Of a stretch of 64,000 nt of DNA, positions 9,551-17,966 are shown one piece after another (the first letter of the stretch is position 1; every line of letters starts with the position of its first letter). The notes under the pieces were generated by a model that did no database searches, had not been told where the DNA came from, and saw only the letters and a list, made by a program, of their open reading frames with translations. Location: NCBI RefSeq assembly GCF_000331305.1, contig NZ_KB217478.1:5305595-5369594 (forward strand), in the 5' to 3' direction. This stretch comes from Calothrix sp. PCC 7103. Lineage in GTDB: Bacteria > Cyanobacteriota > Cyanobacteriia > Cyanobacteriales > Nostocaceae. Position numbers and translations under genes: made by a program.

Positions 9551-9952
9551 TTGCAACGGATACAACGGATGTAACGGGTAAGTTATTCATTACAAACGAA
9601 TTTCTGCTTTATAAAATTACAAGCACAGTTACATCAGTTAATTATCCGTTGTTAATCTTCCAATGTGTCTGACTTATCCTCTAGGAATTTTGGCGCCATG
9701 CGGTTATTTTCCTAGAGGATATAAATGTATCTGACTTATCCTCTAGGAATTTTGGCGCCATGAGGTTATTTTCCTAGAGGATATAAATGTATCTGACTTA
9801 TCCTCTAGGAATTTTGGCGCCATGCGGTTATTTTCCTAGAGGATATAAATGTATCTGACTTATCCTCTAGGAATTTTGGCGCCATGAGGTTATTTTCCTA
9901 GAGGATATAAATGTGTCTGACTTATCCGTTACATCCGTTGTATCCGTTGCAA
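9551..9952. mobile_element. 402-bp element with perfect 27-bp terminal inverted repeats
   Basis: The left end 9551-9577 (TTGCAACGGATACAACGGAT then GTAACGG) is the exact reverse complement of 9926-9952. Each end is built of nonamers of the type CAACGGATR. The interior holds a unique stretch (9578-9667) and four tandem 62-bp units. No open reading frame or target-site duplication is visible, so it may be a non-autonomous element or a structured repeat. It fills almost exactly the space between the argG (+) and dedA (-) stop codons, 5 and 7 bp away. Confidence 0.75.
9668..9915. repeat. Four tandem 62-bp hairpin units
   Basis: The period is exactly 62 bp, with units starting at 9668, 9730, 9792 and 9854. 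Each unit carries an 11-bp inverted repeat, TCCTCTAGGAA / TTCCTAGAGGA, with TTTTGGCGCCAT in the loop. Units 1 and 3 read CATGCGG after the GGCGCC palindrome, while units 2 and 4 read CATGAGG. This A-B-A-B pattern points to duplication of a dimer. Confidence 0.9.
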
Positions 9953-9959
9953 GTTAATC

Positions 9960-10589
9960 CTACTCTCCAGTGCCAATTTTTTCTTGCCGAGATTCAAGCC
10001 ATAAAGGAATAAATATAACAGCCGCAAAAATTAACAGGGCTAAAAGTGCAAACTGACTAACCCAAGCAACCAGTTGTTCTAACGAGACAATTTTACCTGC
10101 AAAGTAAGCTAGCGTTACCATTACACTGCCCCAAATACTAGCTCCTGCAATATTGACTAGAAAGAATTTACCGAACGGCATACCAACAATACCTGCGAGC
10201 GGCGCCAAGAAAATTCGCAGTAAAGCAAAAAATCTACCAAAAAATACGGTTTTGACGCTATTTTCACTAAATTTATCTTTAATACTTAAGAGTCGTACTT
10301 CCGAAATACGCAGCAGTTGCCCAATCTTGACTAATAACGGCCAACCACCTGCACGTCCTATCCAGTAACCGCAAATTCCACCTATCGTGGCGCCTGCTAC
10401 TGCATCAAATAATACAAACCAATACCTTAGTTCATTACTACCAGCAAGGAAACCTCCAACTAACGTCACAGTTTCCCCTGGAATCGGGATGCCTAAGTTT
10501 TCCAATAATATACCCACAAAAATTGCCAAATACCCATAGTGGTGAGCAATCTCTTGGATATTCTCCAGCGAGATAAATTCTAATGACAT
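9960..10589 (-). CDS. DedA family membrane protein
   Basis: A 209-residue integral membrane protein. The family signature is present in FVGILLENLGIPIPGETVTL (residues 21-40) and GRFFALLRIFLAPLAGIVGM (near residues 118-137), with re-entrant and transmembrane segments through to a C-terminal helix at about 180-200. DedA/VTT-domain proteins are thought to act as lipid scramblases or to support membrane homeostasis, with conserved Glu and Arg residues visible in these two motifs. The gene has its own start MSLEFISLENIQEIAHHYG. Its stop lies 7 bp from the TIR element that separates it from argG. Confidence 0.9.
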   Translation of the reverse strand: MSLEFISLENIQEIAHHYGYLAIFVGILLENLGIPIPGETVTLVGGFLAGSNELRYWFVLFDAVAGATIGGICGYWIGRAGGWPLLVKIGQLLRISEVRLLSIKDKFSENSVKTVFFGRFFALLRIFLAPLAGIVGMPFGKFFLVNIAGASIWGSVMVTLAYFAGKIVSLEQLVAWVSQFALLALLIFAAVIFIPLWLESRQEKIGTGE

Positions 10590-11191
10590 CTGTTACCGCT
10601 ATATTTACATTTGTTTACCTTTACCTATATCTTGACGGTTTTTGACATTAAGTGTCAAACTTTGTAAACAGTACTAAAATACTTACAGTCTAAAAAATAT
10701 CTTATTGTTATTATTGGAAATACCTATATTTAATATTCCCAAAAGTAGAGGTAATTATTAATTCAAAGAGGGTAGTAATTTTACCGTTCTACTTTAAGTA
10801 CTAGCAAATGACATTATTAAAAGCAAATAAAATTTATTTGCTTTTTGAATGTAAATTATTTTACTTGTTCAAATATGTTTTACTTAGACGTAGACTATAC
10901 CAGCAGTTTTACATAAAGATTTCATGATATATTTATTAAAACTTCACAAATGTATAGATAAATTATAAAAACTCTGTAAAAGATACGAACGCTACTGAAT
11001 TTATGCTTATCTTATGCGTATATTGGGATAGTTAATACAATTTATACGGCATGAATACTGATGTTCTTCGACTAAACCAAATTGCAGCGCAACTCAGAAT
11101 TTCTGAGTAGTGTAGTAGTTTCTGGTTAAGAAGAATTGGTTATTTATGTCATTTTTCTGTTTTTTGCCTGTACAAATACCTGATTAAATTC
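10590..11191. other. Non-coding stretch upstream of the STAS gene
   Basis: An AT-rich 602-bp region between divergent dedA (-) and the STAS gene (+). I see no supported gene. A perfect 7-bp inverted repeat ACTCAGA-ATT-TCTGAGT lies at 11092-11108, about 85 bp before the STAS start, and could be an operator or a short hairpin in the leader. Promoters for both genes must lie here, but no box is clear enough to call. Confidence 0.4.
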
Positions 11192-11551
11192 ATGACTAAT
11201 TCATCCGAGTCCCAAGTAGTTTTGTTCCAACCTAGTGAACGCATTGATTCACAAACTGGAATTGATTTGAACCAAAAGATAAGTCAAATTACCCCAAGTG
11301 CTAACCAATTGTGGGTAATCGACTTAGCTAATGTAAATTTCATGGACAGTTCTGGTCTAGTTCCACTGGTAAATGGTTTAAAAGCTGCACGTCAACATGG
11401 TTGTCGTTTAGTTCTTTGCAATGTTCAAACTCCTGTTCGGTTGGTTTTAGAGCTTACCCAACTTGACTCTGTGTTTGAAATTTATAACTCTTATGAAGAT
11501 GCAGTTCTAACTGCTGACAATGACGAAGCTTTTTTAGCTGCAACACGCTAA
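11192..11551 (+). CDS. STAS-domain protein (anti-sigma factor antagonist type)
   Basis: A 119-residue single-domain protein. It has the STAS core with the conserved loop DLANVNFMDSSGLVPLVNGL, where the serine in DSSG is the site phosphorylated in SpoIIAA-type proteins. The rest, from a hydrophobic N-terminal strand to the final helix with EDAVLTADND, matches full length. Such proteins bind partner kinases or sulphate-transporter-like proteins in a phosphorylation switch. No kinase gene of that type is adjacent, so the partner is unknown. The gene is monocistronic with a long 5' region. Confidence 0.85.
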   Translation: MTNSSESQVVLFQPSERIDSQTGIDLNQKISQITPSANQLWVIDLANVNFMDSSGLVPLVNGLKAARQHGCRLVLCNVQTPVRLVLELTQLDSVFEIYNSYEDAVLTADNDEAFLAATR

Positions 11552-11883
11552 AAAATACATCTAAACCTTCAATGCTTTAAGCTGATTTTGCCTCCTATTT
11601 TATTTTCAAGCAACTATTGAGCAATACCTATACCTATATAGTGACTAGCTCAATCTTAACCTTTGAAAAAGGCGCCGTAGTATGGTCTTGCTTCTGTGTT
11701 AGTAACTGATTGCAAGAGCGCAAATGACCATTACTCACGGCTTGCTTGGATGAATAATCTAATGTATTTATGTGTGTAAGTAAGTAAATATAGATGCGTG
11801 CATCGCTAAATTATTAGTCGAATTTTAGTTTTAATTTTTTAGCGTAATTTTAAGCTTATCACTCAACTATTTATATATTTAGT
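11552..11883. other. Non-coding stretch between convergent genes
   Basis: A 332-bp AT-rich region between the STAS gene (+) and the coiled-coil gene (-). It contains one GGCGCC palindrome near 11672 but no supported gene, and no strong hairpin was noticed. Confidence 0.4.
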
Positions 11884-12444
11884 TCATACATTCGGAACAG
11901 TTGACATATTTCCATCTGGAGATGACAAACGCGGAAAATTTGGTAAATCTATACCACTGTGCGTTGCCGTGCGAGTTTTTAAAGCTAAACGGTAACTAAC
12001 GCTTTGCAGTTCTGCTTGTAATTGTCTGTTTTCGCGTTGCAGTGTCGCCACTTTCTCACGAACTGGGGCCATTCGCTCCTCAAATTTACGACGGTAAATT
12101 TGCGGAAGTTCTTGTACAACTTGCTCTAACATTCGACTACGGTCAGTCAGTTCTTGAACTGTTTGCCGAAGTTGATATATTTCTGTATCACGAGATGTAA
12201 TTTGGTCTTGATAAAATGTGACTTGTTGCTCAACTGCTTGTAGCTGCTCACGCAGTGCTATCAGTTGAGTTTGATGACGCTCTGAAACTTCCGGACCAGG
12301 CATAAAGTTTGTATTGCCTTTAACCAGTCGAAACAATTCTTGCGAAAGTTGTTGTACGAGCTGGTCACGCAGTTGCAATTCTTGACGCAACTTCGACGCT
12401 TCCGTAGAGAGAGCTTGAATTGTGGAGTTATCAGTTTGGCTCAC
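11884..12444 (-). CDS. Coiled-coil protein of unknown function
   Basis: The 186-residue protein is almost all coiled coil from residue about 10 to 155, rich in Gln, Glu, Leu and Arg (for example LRQELQLRDQLVQQLSQELF and LREQLQAVEQQVTFYQDQI). A proline- and serine-containing tail (GIDLPNFPRLSSPDG) ends it. There is no signal peptide or catalytic motif. Homologues are found in filamentous cyanobacteria as far as I recall. It could be structural or a scaffold. It lies downstream of rpsF on the same strand, with a strong hairpin between them that probably separates their transcripts. Confidence 0.65.
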   Translation of the reverse strand: MSQTDNSTIQALSTEASKLRQELQLRDQLVQQLSQELFRLVKGNTNFMPGPEVSERHQTQLIALREQLQAVEQQVTFYQDQITSRDTEIYQLRQTVQELTDRSRMLEQVVQELPQIYRRKFEERMAPVREKVATLQRENRQLQAELQSVSYRLALKTRTATHSGIDLPNFPRLSSPDGNMSTVPNV

Positions 12445-12546
12445 AGTATGTTTACGCTCCCATTACAAAGACTTTACCACCATTAGGTATAACAGCGTCA
12501 TCCCGGAGACGGCAAGTAACTGCTAATGTAGCATATGTATAAAGAT

Positions 12547-12600
12547 ACTGGGTACAAAGTGCGACACACTCTTATTAAGAGAGTGGACTTTGTACCCAGT
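12547..12600 (-). terminator. Long hairpin after rpsF
   Basis: A perfect 14-bp stem (ACTGGGTACAAAGT / ACTTTGTACCCAGT) encloses a second stem CACTCT / AGAGTG. It lies 33 bp downstream of the rpsF stop. The T-tract on the minus strand is weak (ATCTTTATAC), so termination there is likely but not certain. Confidence 0.6.
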
Positions 12601-12632
12601 TTTGTAATTAACTAAACTTATTTAAGTAAAGT

Positions 12633-12962
12633 TTATGCGACTTCTTCTGTAATTTCTTCAGCAGGCGCCAACTTGACTTCTTGTTTAATGGTCAGATAAC
12701 GGATTACTTCTTCGCTTAAACGCATCGCACGCTCAACTGGTGCAATTGCTTTTCCACCATTTTTGTAGTTCATTTGTACATAAACTCCATCGCGGTGCTT
12801 GCCAATTTCATATGCGAGCCGCCGCTTGCCACGATTTTGAATTTCGATGTCTTCTGCACCTTGTTCTTTGAGCAAGTTCTCGTACTTGCTAATGTTTTGC
12901 TCGACTTGCTCGTCTCCAAGGTCAGGACGAAGAATGTACATTGTTTCGTAAACGGTTTGCAT
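12633..12962 (-). CDS. rpsF: 30S ribosomal protein S6
   Basis: A 109-residue protein with the family's [17 protein letters not shown] start, the [20 protein letters not shown] central motif and the [13 protein letters not shown] helix. It binds the central domain of 16S rRNA with S18 in the small subunit. The acidic C-terminal tail is short, as in cyanobacteria. It stands alone here, without rpsR or ssb beside it. Its 5' region (12963-13232) contains the promoters of this gene and the divergent FAH gene. A strong hairpin follows the gene. Confidence 0.95.
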   Translation of the reverse strand: MQTVYETMYILRPDLGDEQVEQNISKYENLLKEQGAEDIEIQNRGKRRLAYEIGKHRDGVYVQMNYKNGGKAIAPVERAMRLSEEVIRYLTIKQEVKLAPAEEITEEVA

Positions 12963-13232
12963 GATTAAATAGTAATCCTTTTGGACAAAATGGCTGTACT
13001 GCCGCGCTTAGATTCAAACTGACTCGTCAGTTGAATAGCTTTATAGACAGTTTTTCAGCAAGGAACTACCATCATATCAGCTTTTATCTCAAATGAATGA
13101 GTTTTATGGAACCCGTGGTAATCTTACATAGAGTAAGCTTTGTCGTGAGTTCCCTTGAAATAAACGAAAAGCCAACTGCTGTTTGCCTTTATAACGAGAT
13201 ACTACGACTGGTGAGAAGCAAGGATATTAGTT

Positions 13233-14009
13233 ATGGCACAGCGCTACGTGCGAGTTCAAAACCAAGAAGGGCAGATTTTTTATGGTTTGCTCCAGTTATC
13301 GCTTGATGTGGTTGTATTAGATGCACCTCCTTGGATGCAAGGTCAACCCACAGATTTAACGTTGGCGCCAGATAGTTATCACATTCTTGCTCCTTGTGCG
13401 CCATCTAAAATTGTAGCGGTTGGAAAAAACTATGCGGATCATGCTGAAGAAATGGGTACTCCTGTACCAACAGAACCGCTAATATTTATGAAGCCACCAA
13501 CAACGGTAATTGCCTATAAAGAAAACATCATGTATCCTCCTCAATCGCAGCGTGTAGATTATGAGGGAGAATTGGCGTTAGTAATAGGCGCTCCTACAGT
13601 TGGTTGCACACCTTCTGAAGCGACTGATAAAATATGGGGCTACACAATTGCCAATGATGTAACCGCACGAGATTTGCAGTCAAAAGATGGACAATGGACG
13701 CGAGCAAAGGGATTTGACACTTTCTGTCCGATTGGTCCTTGGATTGTACGCGAAATCAATCCTGGCGCCCGCTTGCAAACTTTTCTAAATGACGATACCA
13801 AACCAGTACAGTCAGCATGTATTGACCAAATGGTGTTTTCGCCAGATTATTTAGTGTCATATATAAGTCAAGTGATGACGCTATTACCTGGAGATGTCGT
13901 GTTGACAGGTACACCACTTGGAGTTGGACCACTTAGATTAGGAGACCGCATCCGCGTTGAAATTGAAGGAATTGGTCGCTTAGAAAATGTTGTAGTAGCG
14001 CGCTCTTAA
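13233..14009 (+). CDS. Fumarylacetoacetate hydrolase family protein
   Basis: A 258-residue protein with the FAH fold motifs: VGKNYADHAEEMG, FMKPPTTVI, then the metal-binding glutamates of DYEGELALVIG and GYTIANDVTARDLQ. The C-terminus has LLPGDVVLTGTPLGVG. Members cleave or tautomerise beta-diketo acids with bound Mg2+, including acylpyruvates and oxaloacetate; the substrate here cannot be told from sequence. The ATG at 13233 is preceded by AAGGA. The gene is divergent from rpsF and ends 25 bp before the convergent Tic20 stop. Confidence 0.9.
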   Translation: MAQRYVRVQNQEGQIFYGLLQLSLDVVVLDAPPWMQGQPTDLTLAPDSYHILAPCAPSKIVAVGKNYADHAEEMGTPVPTEPLIFMKPPTTVIAYKENIMYPPQSQRVDYEGELALVIGAPTVGCTPSEATDKIWGYTIANDVTARDLQSKDGQWTRAKGFDTFCPIGPWIVREINPGARLQTFLNDDTKPVQSACIDQMVFSPDYLVSYISQVMTLLPGDVVLTGTPLGVGPLRLGDRIRVEIEGIGRLENVVVARS

Positions 14010-14034
14010 CGATGAAAGCTATTTACGGCTATTA

Positions 14035-14526
14035 CTAACGAACCTGCATATAGACTGCATCTGAAATTGCTGGAATTTCTGCGTAACGTCCAAGTATTGA
14101 TTGCACAATCGAATACGCAGATGCAACAACAATGCCAAGAAAAATTGTTGTGGCTAAGGTAGAGAGCGCAAACCCATTACCCGTAATACCAATCAACTCT
14201 AGTACTATAGTGCATAAAATAATCACAATGTCTAAAAGAATTGCCTGCATCGTGTTAAAACGAATAAAGTGGGGCACTCTTTCATTTCGCACTACTAGCA
14301 TAAATAAGGCAAAAAATATAATCAACCCACCCAGCCCAAATGGGAAGCTGCGAGCGATTGTATTATAGACAGCTGATACTGCTAACAGAGGACTAAATAC
14401 TACCGCGAGAGGTGGGAACTCTGACAGTAAAGGTCTACCAAAATTGGATACCTCAATCAAAGGAAGTAAATAAGGTAAACAAGCAAAAATACGGTCTTTG
14501 ACGGTTGTCGAGCCGCGCCAACTCAT
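14035..14526 (-). CDS. Tic20 family membrane protein
   Basis: A 163-residue protein with four predicted membrane helices. The family features FACLPYLLPLIEVSNFGRPL near the N-terminus and RVPHFIRFNTMQAILLDI in the centre are visible. Plastid Tic20 is a core of the inner-envelope protein import channel; the cyanobacterial homologue is ancestral and its function is not well defined. It sits in the cytoplasmic or thylakoid membrane. The start MSWRGSTTVKDRIF is conventional. It converges on the FAH gene, and its promoter must lie in 14527-14740. Confidence 0.88.
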   Translation of the reverse strand: MSWRGSTTVKDRIFACLPYLLPLIEVSNFGRPLLSEFPPLAVVFSPLLAVSAVYNTIARSFPFGLGGLIIFFALFMLVVRNERVPHFIRFNTMQAILLDIVIILCTIVLELIGITGNGFALSTLATTIFLGIVVASAYSIVQSILGRYAEIPAISDAVYMQVR

Positions 14527-14746
14527 GCTACGTTCTCCTATGTCTAACAGTAACGTTGTGTATATCTAGGATAACGTAGTAATCGCTGCTTGGCATTGCT
14601 CCCGGCATTTTACAGGCACCAACACATGGAAATTGCGCCAACAGATGGAACAGTTCGTATGCCTGTGCCACGGATATAATAAATAAATAATATTAACTTT
14701 GTACGGAGATTTTAGTATAAACCTTTATTAATACTGCAAAATGTGG

Positions 14747-14752
14747 TATAAT
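14747..14752 (+). promoter_or_regulatory. Candidate -10 box
   Basis: A perfect TATAAT lies 17 bp downstream of an AT-rich stretch with no clear TTGACA. It is placed to drive the candidate small RNA that ends at the hairpin at 14815-14846. Confidence 0.35.
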
Positions 14753-14757
14753 TTGGA

Positions 14758-14846
14758 ATTTGGTGAACAGAGGCGAAACAGTAGGTAAAGCTGGGAAAAG
14801 AGTTTTAGAAAAGGCGTGAGTCCCTAACATGGACACGTGTTTTTTT
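14758..14846 (+). ncRNA. Candidate small RNA, about 88 nt
   Basis: The region lies between a TATAAT box and a strong terminator and has no open frame. It is purine-rich (GAACAGAGGCGAAACAG, then GGTAAAGCTGGGAAAAGAG), unlike the AT-rich surroundings. It lies in the gap between tic20 (-) and rsfS (+). An assignment to the Yfr2-type cyanobacterial RNAs is tempting because of the GAAACAG motif but is not secure. Transcription has not been shown. Confidence 0.3.
14815..14846 (+). terminator. Rho-independent terminator
   Basis: CGTG..TCC pairs with GGA.CACG, with a small internal bulge and a CTAACAT loop, followed by seven T residues. No protein gene precedes it on the plus strand within 800 bp, so it must end a short transcript. 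Confidence 0.55.
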
Positions 14847-14968
14847 GTTAGTATTCAAAAAAAACCATGATTGTCATGCCATTGCTTTTTACCAGGCAAT
14901 TGTAAGTAATTGTAAAGAATACGTGAAACGGGTAATTAAAACAATAGTAAATCTCAAACCAAACTTGA

Positions 14969-15406
14969 ATGTCGGATTATTCTCAAGAAAACTTCCCATT
15001 ACGGTCTGTAGCAGTGACAAATAGTCCGTTTAAAGCCACTCAATTAAATAGCGATGATGCCAGTGCCCGACTTGCTTTTTCAGCAGCAGAGGCAGCATCT
15101 GACCGCAAAGCAGGAGACATTGTGATACTTAGAGTCGCGGATGTTTCATACATTGCAGACTATTTTGTGGTGACAACAGGCTTTTCACGTGTTCAGGTTC
15201 GAGCAGTTGCAGATGCTATTGAAGATAAAATCAAAGAGGATTTGCAACGTGTTCCCCTACGGATAGAAGGGAAAGCAGAAGGAAATTGGGTGCTGTATGA
15301 CTACGGTGATGTCATAGTTCACGTTATGATGCCTAAAGAGCGCGAATTTTATAATTTGGAAGCTTTTTGGGGTCATGCGGAACGTATCGATTTTACAAAT
15401 GAGTGA
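14969..15406 (+). CDS. rsfS: Ribosome silencing factor RsfS (Iojap family)
   Basis: A 145-residue protein. After a variable N-terminal extension of about 40 residues it shows the DUF143 core: AAEAASDRKAGDIVILRV, YIADYFVVTTGFSRVQVRAVADAI, and GNWVLYDYGDVIVHVM. It binds uL14 on the 50S subunit and blocks subunit joining when nutrients are low. The C-terminal YNLEAFWGHAERID is typical. It starts an apparent operon with the DUF1230 gene (24 bp downstream) and the asparaginase gene. Confidence 0.93.
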   Translation: MSDYSQENFPLRSVAVTNSPFKATQLNSDDASARLAFSAAEAASDRKAGDIVILRVADVSYIADYFVVTTGFSRVQVRAVADAIEDKIKEDLQRVPLRIEGKAEGNWVLYDYGDVIVHVMMPKEREFYNLEAFWGHAERIDFTNE

Positions 15407-15429
15407 AGCTTGCCTGTGCGGAGTGAGCC

Positions 15430-15927
15430 ATGACTAAGTCTTCTGTTTCATGTCCAGTGCCAACCGAGCAACAACCCGTCAACGAATATGAACAGTTGAA
15501 ATCGGCTTGGTTGTTTCGCGATTGTACTGCCGAATTACGGGAGTACGCAATTAGAATCGCTTGGATTTACGCTTTGTCCTGGTTAATTGCTGGTCCATTG
15601 TCTGCTGCTAGTTTTCCTCCTCACAAGTTCATTGCTCAGTTTGCTCTTAGTGCTGCTGCTGGAGCAAGTATTGGCGTTGTACTTGTATTGGTGCGATTGT
15701 ACTTAGGGTGGTCATACGTGCGCGACCGTCTGTACAGCCCGGTAATATTTTATGAAGAGTCGGGATGGTATGACGGTCAAACTTGGGCAAAGCCAACAGA
15801 GATACTAACGCGCGACCGTTTGATAGTCACGTATCAAATTGAACCAATTTTGCGGCGCCTGCAACTAACGTTTGCCCTTATGTTTGTGTTGTATATTGCT
15901 GGTACTATAGTTTGGCAGATTATATAA
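15430..15927 (+). CDS. DUF1230 / CGLD27 family membrane protein
   Basis: A 165-residue protein with the family start CPVPTEQQPVNEYEQLK, two membrane helices (about residues 45-62 and 70-92), then LYLGWSYVRDRLYSPVIFYE and ESGWYDGQTWAKP. CGLD27 is a protein conserved in the green lineage and cyanobacteria, with a proposed role in chloroplast or thylakoid function that is not well defined; Arabidopsis CGLD27 affects iron-related growth. It follows rsfS by 24 bp and precedes the asparaginase gene, a close spacing that suggests cotranscription. Confidence 0.85.
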   Translation: MTKSSVSCPVPTEQQPVNEYEQLKSAWLFRDCTAELREYAIRIAWIYALSWLIAGPLSAASFPPHKFIAQFALSAAAGASIGVVLVLVRLYLGWSYVRDRLYSPVIFYEESGWYDGQTWAKPTEILTRDRLIVTYQIEPILRRLQLTFALMFVLYIAGTIVWQII

Positions 15928-15951
15928 AAAGTATTGAGCAGAAACGCAGCA

Positions 15952-16899
15952 ATGGCAAAAAGAACTCAAGCCGCAGCATTGGAAGTAAGGTTGCTGCGTG
16001 AAGGTATTATTGAATCTCGACACACAGTGCAAGCTGTCGTGTCAGATGAACGAGGCAGAGTTTTATCAGTTGCAGGCAATGCTGAAACTGCTACATTTGT
16101 ACGTTCGGCACTTAAGCCGTTCCAAGCACTTTGTGTTACCACAACAGGAACTCTCGAACGTTATGACTTGAGTGATAAAGATTTAGCTATTATCACTAGT
16201 TCGCACAAGGGCAGTATTGAGCAGGTGCGGCAAGTTTTTAATATTCTCTGGCGGGCAGATATTGACTCTTCTGCACTGCAATGCCCAGTTCCGGAAGGGA
16301 AACGAAGTCGTTTAGAGTACAATTGTTCCGGAAAACATGCTGGAATGCTCGCGGTTTGTCAACAGCGACATTTCCCTTTACACAGCTATTTAGACCGTAA
16401 ACATCCAGTTCAGCAAATAATCATTGGTAAGGTAGCGGAATTGCTACGGATGCCAGCGGATGAATTTATTAGCGTTCATGATGACTGTGGAGTTCCAACA
16501 TATTTATTGCAGCTAGCGCAAATGGCACATTTGTACGCCAAACTTGCCGAGCGTAGTAATTTAGATATGGAGAGAATTGTACGCGCGATGACTCATCATC
16601 CGGTGATGGTGGCTGGAGATGGAGAATTTGACACCGAATTAATGCGCCATTGCCCAGGAGAACTCGTTAGTAAAGCGGGAGCAGAAGGTGTGCAGTGTAT
16701 TAGTAGACTCGGCGAAGGCATGGGACTGGCGATTAAAGTTATAGATGGAGCAAAGCGAGCCAGAAATGCCGCCGCAATTCATTTACTCCAGCAAATGGGT
16801 TGGATTTCTCCTTCCACTGCCCAAGCAATGGCAGAAAAATTTATGAACCTCGGTCAGTATAAGCGTTTGGAAGTTATTGGAGAATTATCATTTTTATAG
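15952..16899 (+). CDS. Asparaginase (PF06089 family)
   Basis: From the ATG at 15952 the protein has 315 residues and starts MAKRTQAAALEVRLLREG; a TTG at 15934 would add six residues. The family motifs are FVRSALKPFQAL, SSHKGSIEQV and NCSGKHAGMLAVCQ, with HDDCGVPTYLL further on. Members are distinct from the AnsA/AnsB and plant-type enzymes and hydrolyse L-asparagine to aspartate and ammonia. It is the last gene in a closely spaced group after rsfS and the DUF1230 gene. The start codon has no strong ribosome-binding site. Confidence 0.85.
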   Translation: MAKRTQAAALEVRLLREGIIESRHTVQAVVSDERGRVLSVAGNAETATFVRSALKPFQALCVTTTGTLERYDLSDKDLAIITSSHKGSIEQVRQVFNILWRADIDSSALQCPVPEGKRSRLEYNCSGKHAGMLAVCQQRHFPLHSYLDRKHPVQQIIIGKVAELLRMPADEFISVHDDCGVPTYLLQLAQMAHLYAKLAERSNLDMERIVRAMTHHPVMVAGDGEFDTELMRHCPGELVSKAGAEGVQCISRLGEGMGLAIKVIDGAKRARNAAAIHLLQQMGWISPSTAQAMAEKFMNLGQYKRLEVIGELSFL

Positions 16900-16940
16900 T
16901 TGCCAAATTTAGAACTTGAGTATATACTATAAAAAGACGA

Positions 16941-17017
<77 letters not shown>

Positions 17018-17023
17018 ATTAAA

Positions 17024-17057
17024 AAAACTCTGTAAGCATTAACTACAGAGTTTTTTT
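17024..17057 (+). terminator. Terminator after tRNA-fMet
   Basis: AAAACTCTGTA / TACAGAGTTTT, an 11-bp perfect stem with a 9-nt loop, with a run of seven T residues at its end. Confidence 0.85.
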
Positions 17058-17147
17058 ATGTCTATACGTCTTTAAACTTTAAGAATAGGTAGACTAAAAG
17101 CTGCTTTTCGACTTATTATTATTGATTGTGAGTTTTTCGATAAAACA

Positions 17148-17510
17148 ATGAACGCTCAAGAAATTATCCGCTCAATAGAAGCGGAGCAGCTAAAATCAGA
17201 CTTGCCTGACATATACGTCGGCGATACAGTCAAAGTTGGTGTAAAAATCAAAGAAGGCGAAAAATTTCGCGTTCAGCCTTACGAAGGTGTAGTAATAGCC
17301 AAGCGTAATGGTGGCATTAACGAAACTATTACTGTCCGTCGTGTATTCCAAGGCATTGGTGTTGAACGAGTTTTCTTGCTTCATTCTCCCCGTATTGATA
17401 GCATTAAGATTATTCGTCGTGGTAAAGTTCGTCGTGCAAAACTTTACTATCTACGCGACCGTGTTGGTAAGGCAACCCGCATTAAACAGCGGTTTGACCG
17501 TTCTTTGTAA
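17148..17510 (+). CDS. rplS: 50S ribosomal protein L19
   Basis: A 120-residue protein with the L19 motifs [46 protein letters not shown]-like [16 protein letters not shown] and [20 protein letters not shown]. It sits at the subunit interface of the large subunit. The gene is transcribed alone between two tRNA genes, with its own hairpin terminator. No rpsP, rimM or trmD neighbours are present, as is usual in cyanobacteria, where it lies near secE. Confidence 0.96.
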   Translation: MNAQEIIRSIEAEQLKSDLPDIYVGDTVKVGVKIKEGEKFRVQPYEGVVIAKRNGGINETITVRRVFQGIGVERVFLLHSPRIDSIKIIRRGKVRRAKLYYLRDRVGKATRIKQRFDRSL

Positions 17511-17525
17511 GCTTGCCTGACATCG

Positions 17526-17571
17526 GGGAAAATGTTTGTGATAGCGGCTGAATGCCGCTTAGTGTTTTCCC
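17526..17571 (+). terminator. Terminator after rplS
   Basis: Outer stem GGGAAAA / TTTTCCC and an inner stem GCGG / CCGC lie 16 bp after the rplS stop. The descending arm ends CCC with no long T-run, but an AT-rich stretch follows. Confidence 0.6.
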
Positions 17572-17664
17572 AAGAGCCAAATTTTTATTTTTTGTAAAAA
17601 TATTGCCAAGTTGCGTTATAATGGTAAAAGTTCAGCGTTTGGGACTGAATTAAAGACATTACAA

Positions 17665-17737
17665 GCGCTCTTAGTTCAGTTGGTAGAACGCAGGTCTCCA
17701 AAACCTGATGTCGGGGGTTCAAGTCCTCCAGGGCGCG
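17665..17737 (+). tRNA. tRNA-Trp (CCA)
   Basis: A 73-nt cloverleaf, acceptor GCGCTCT / AGGGCGC, anticodon loop TCTCCAAAA with anticodon CCA and a T arm GGGGGTTCAAGTCCTCC. CCA is not encoded. Its place before secE is the usual one in cyanobacteria and many other bacteria. Confidence 0.95.
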
Positions 17738-17757
17738 CTCTCAATAGAAGGATTGCA

Positions 17758-17881
17758 ACCCGAAAGATTTCAAAAATCTTGTAGTATTAACCACAAGACA
17801 AGAATATTTCGGGTAGAATCTTATTAACTATTATTTACAGCTCTTGCTTCGAGTTGTTGAAATGAGGAGCTTGAGCTGTAA
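17758..17881 (+). promoter_or_regulatory. Two hairpins in the trnW-secE leader
   Basis: The first hairpin has ACCCGAAA / TTTCGGGT (17758-17765 and 17807-17814). The second has TTACAGCTC / GAGCTGTAA (17835-17843 and 17873-17881). Both lie upstream of secE. They may terminate or attenuate reading from trnW, or form the leader of the secE-nusG transcript. Confidence 0.4.
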
Positions 17882-17966
17882 GTTGTTGACTGGATGTATG
17901 AATCTCGTTAAGAATTGATTATTCTTAACGGCATGCACGGAAGATAGCGAAAAGGGAGGTGAAACC

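Noticed and set aside
9668-9915. 62-bp repeats as a CRISPR array
   Set aside because: The units are contiguous and identical along their whole length, with no unique spacers and no cas genes nearby.
13097-13306. Plus-strand frame overlapping the FAH gene start
   Set aside because: No similarity, and the FAH gene in another frame explains the region.
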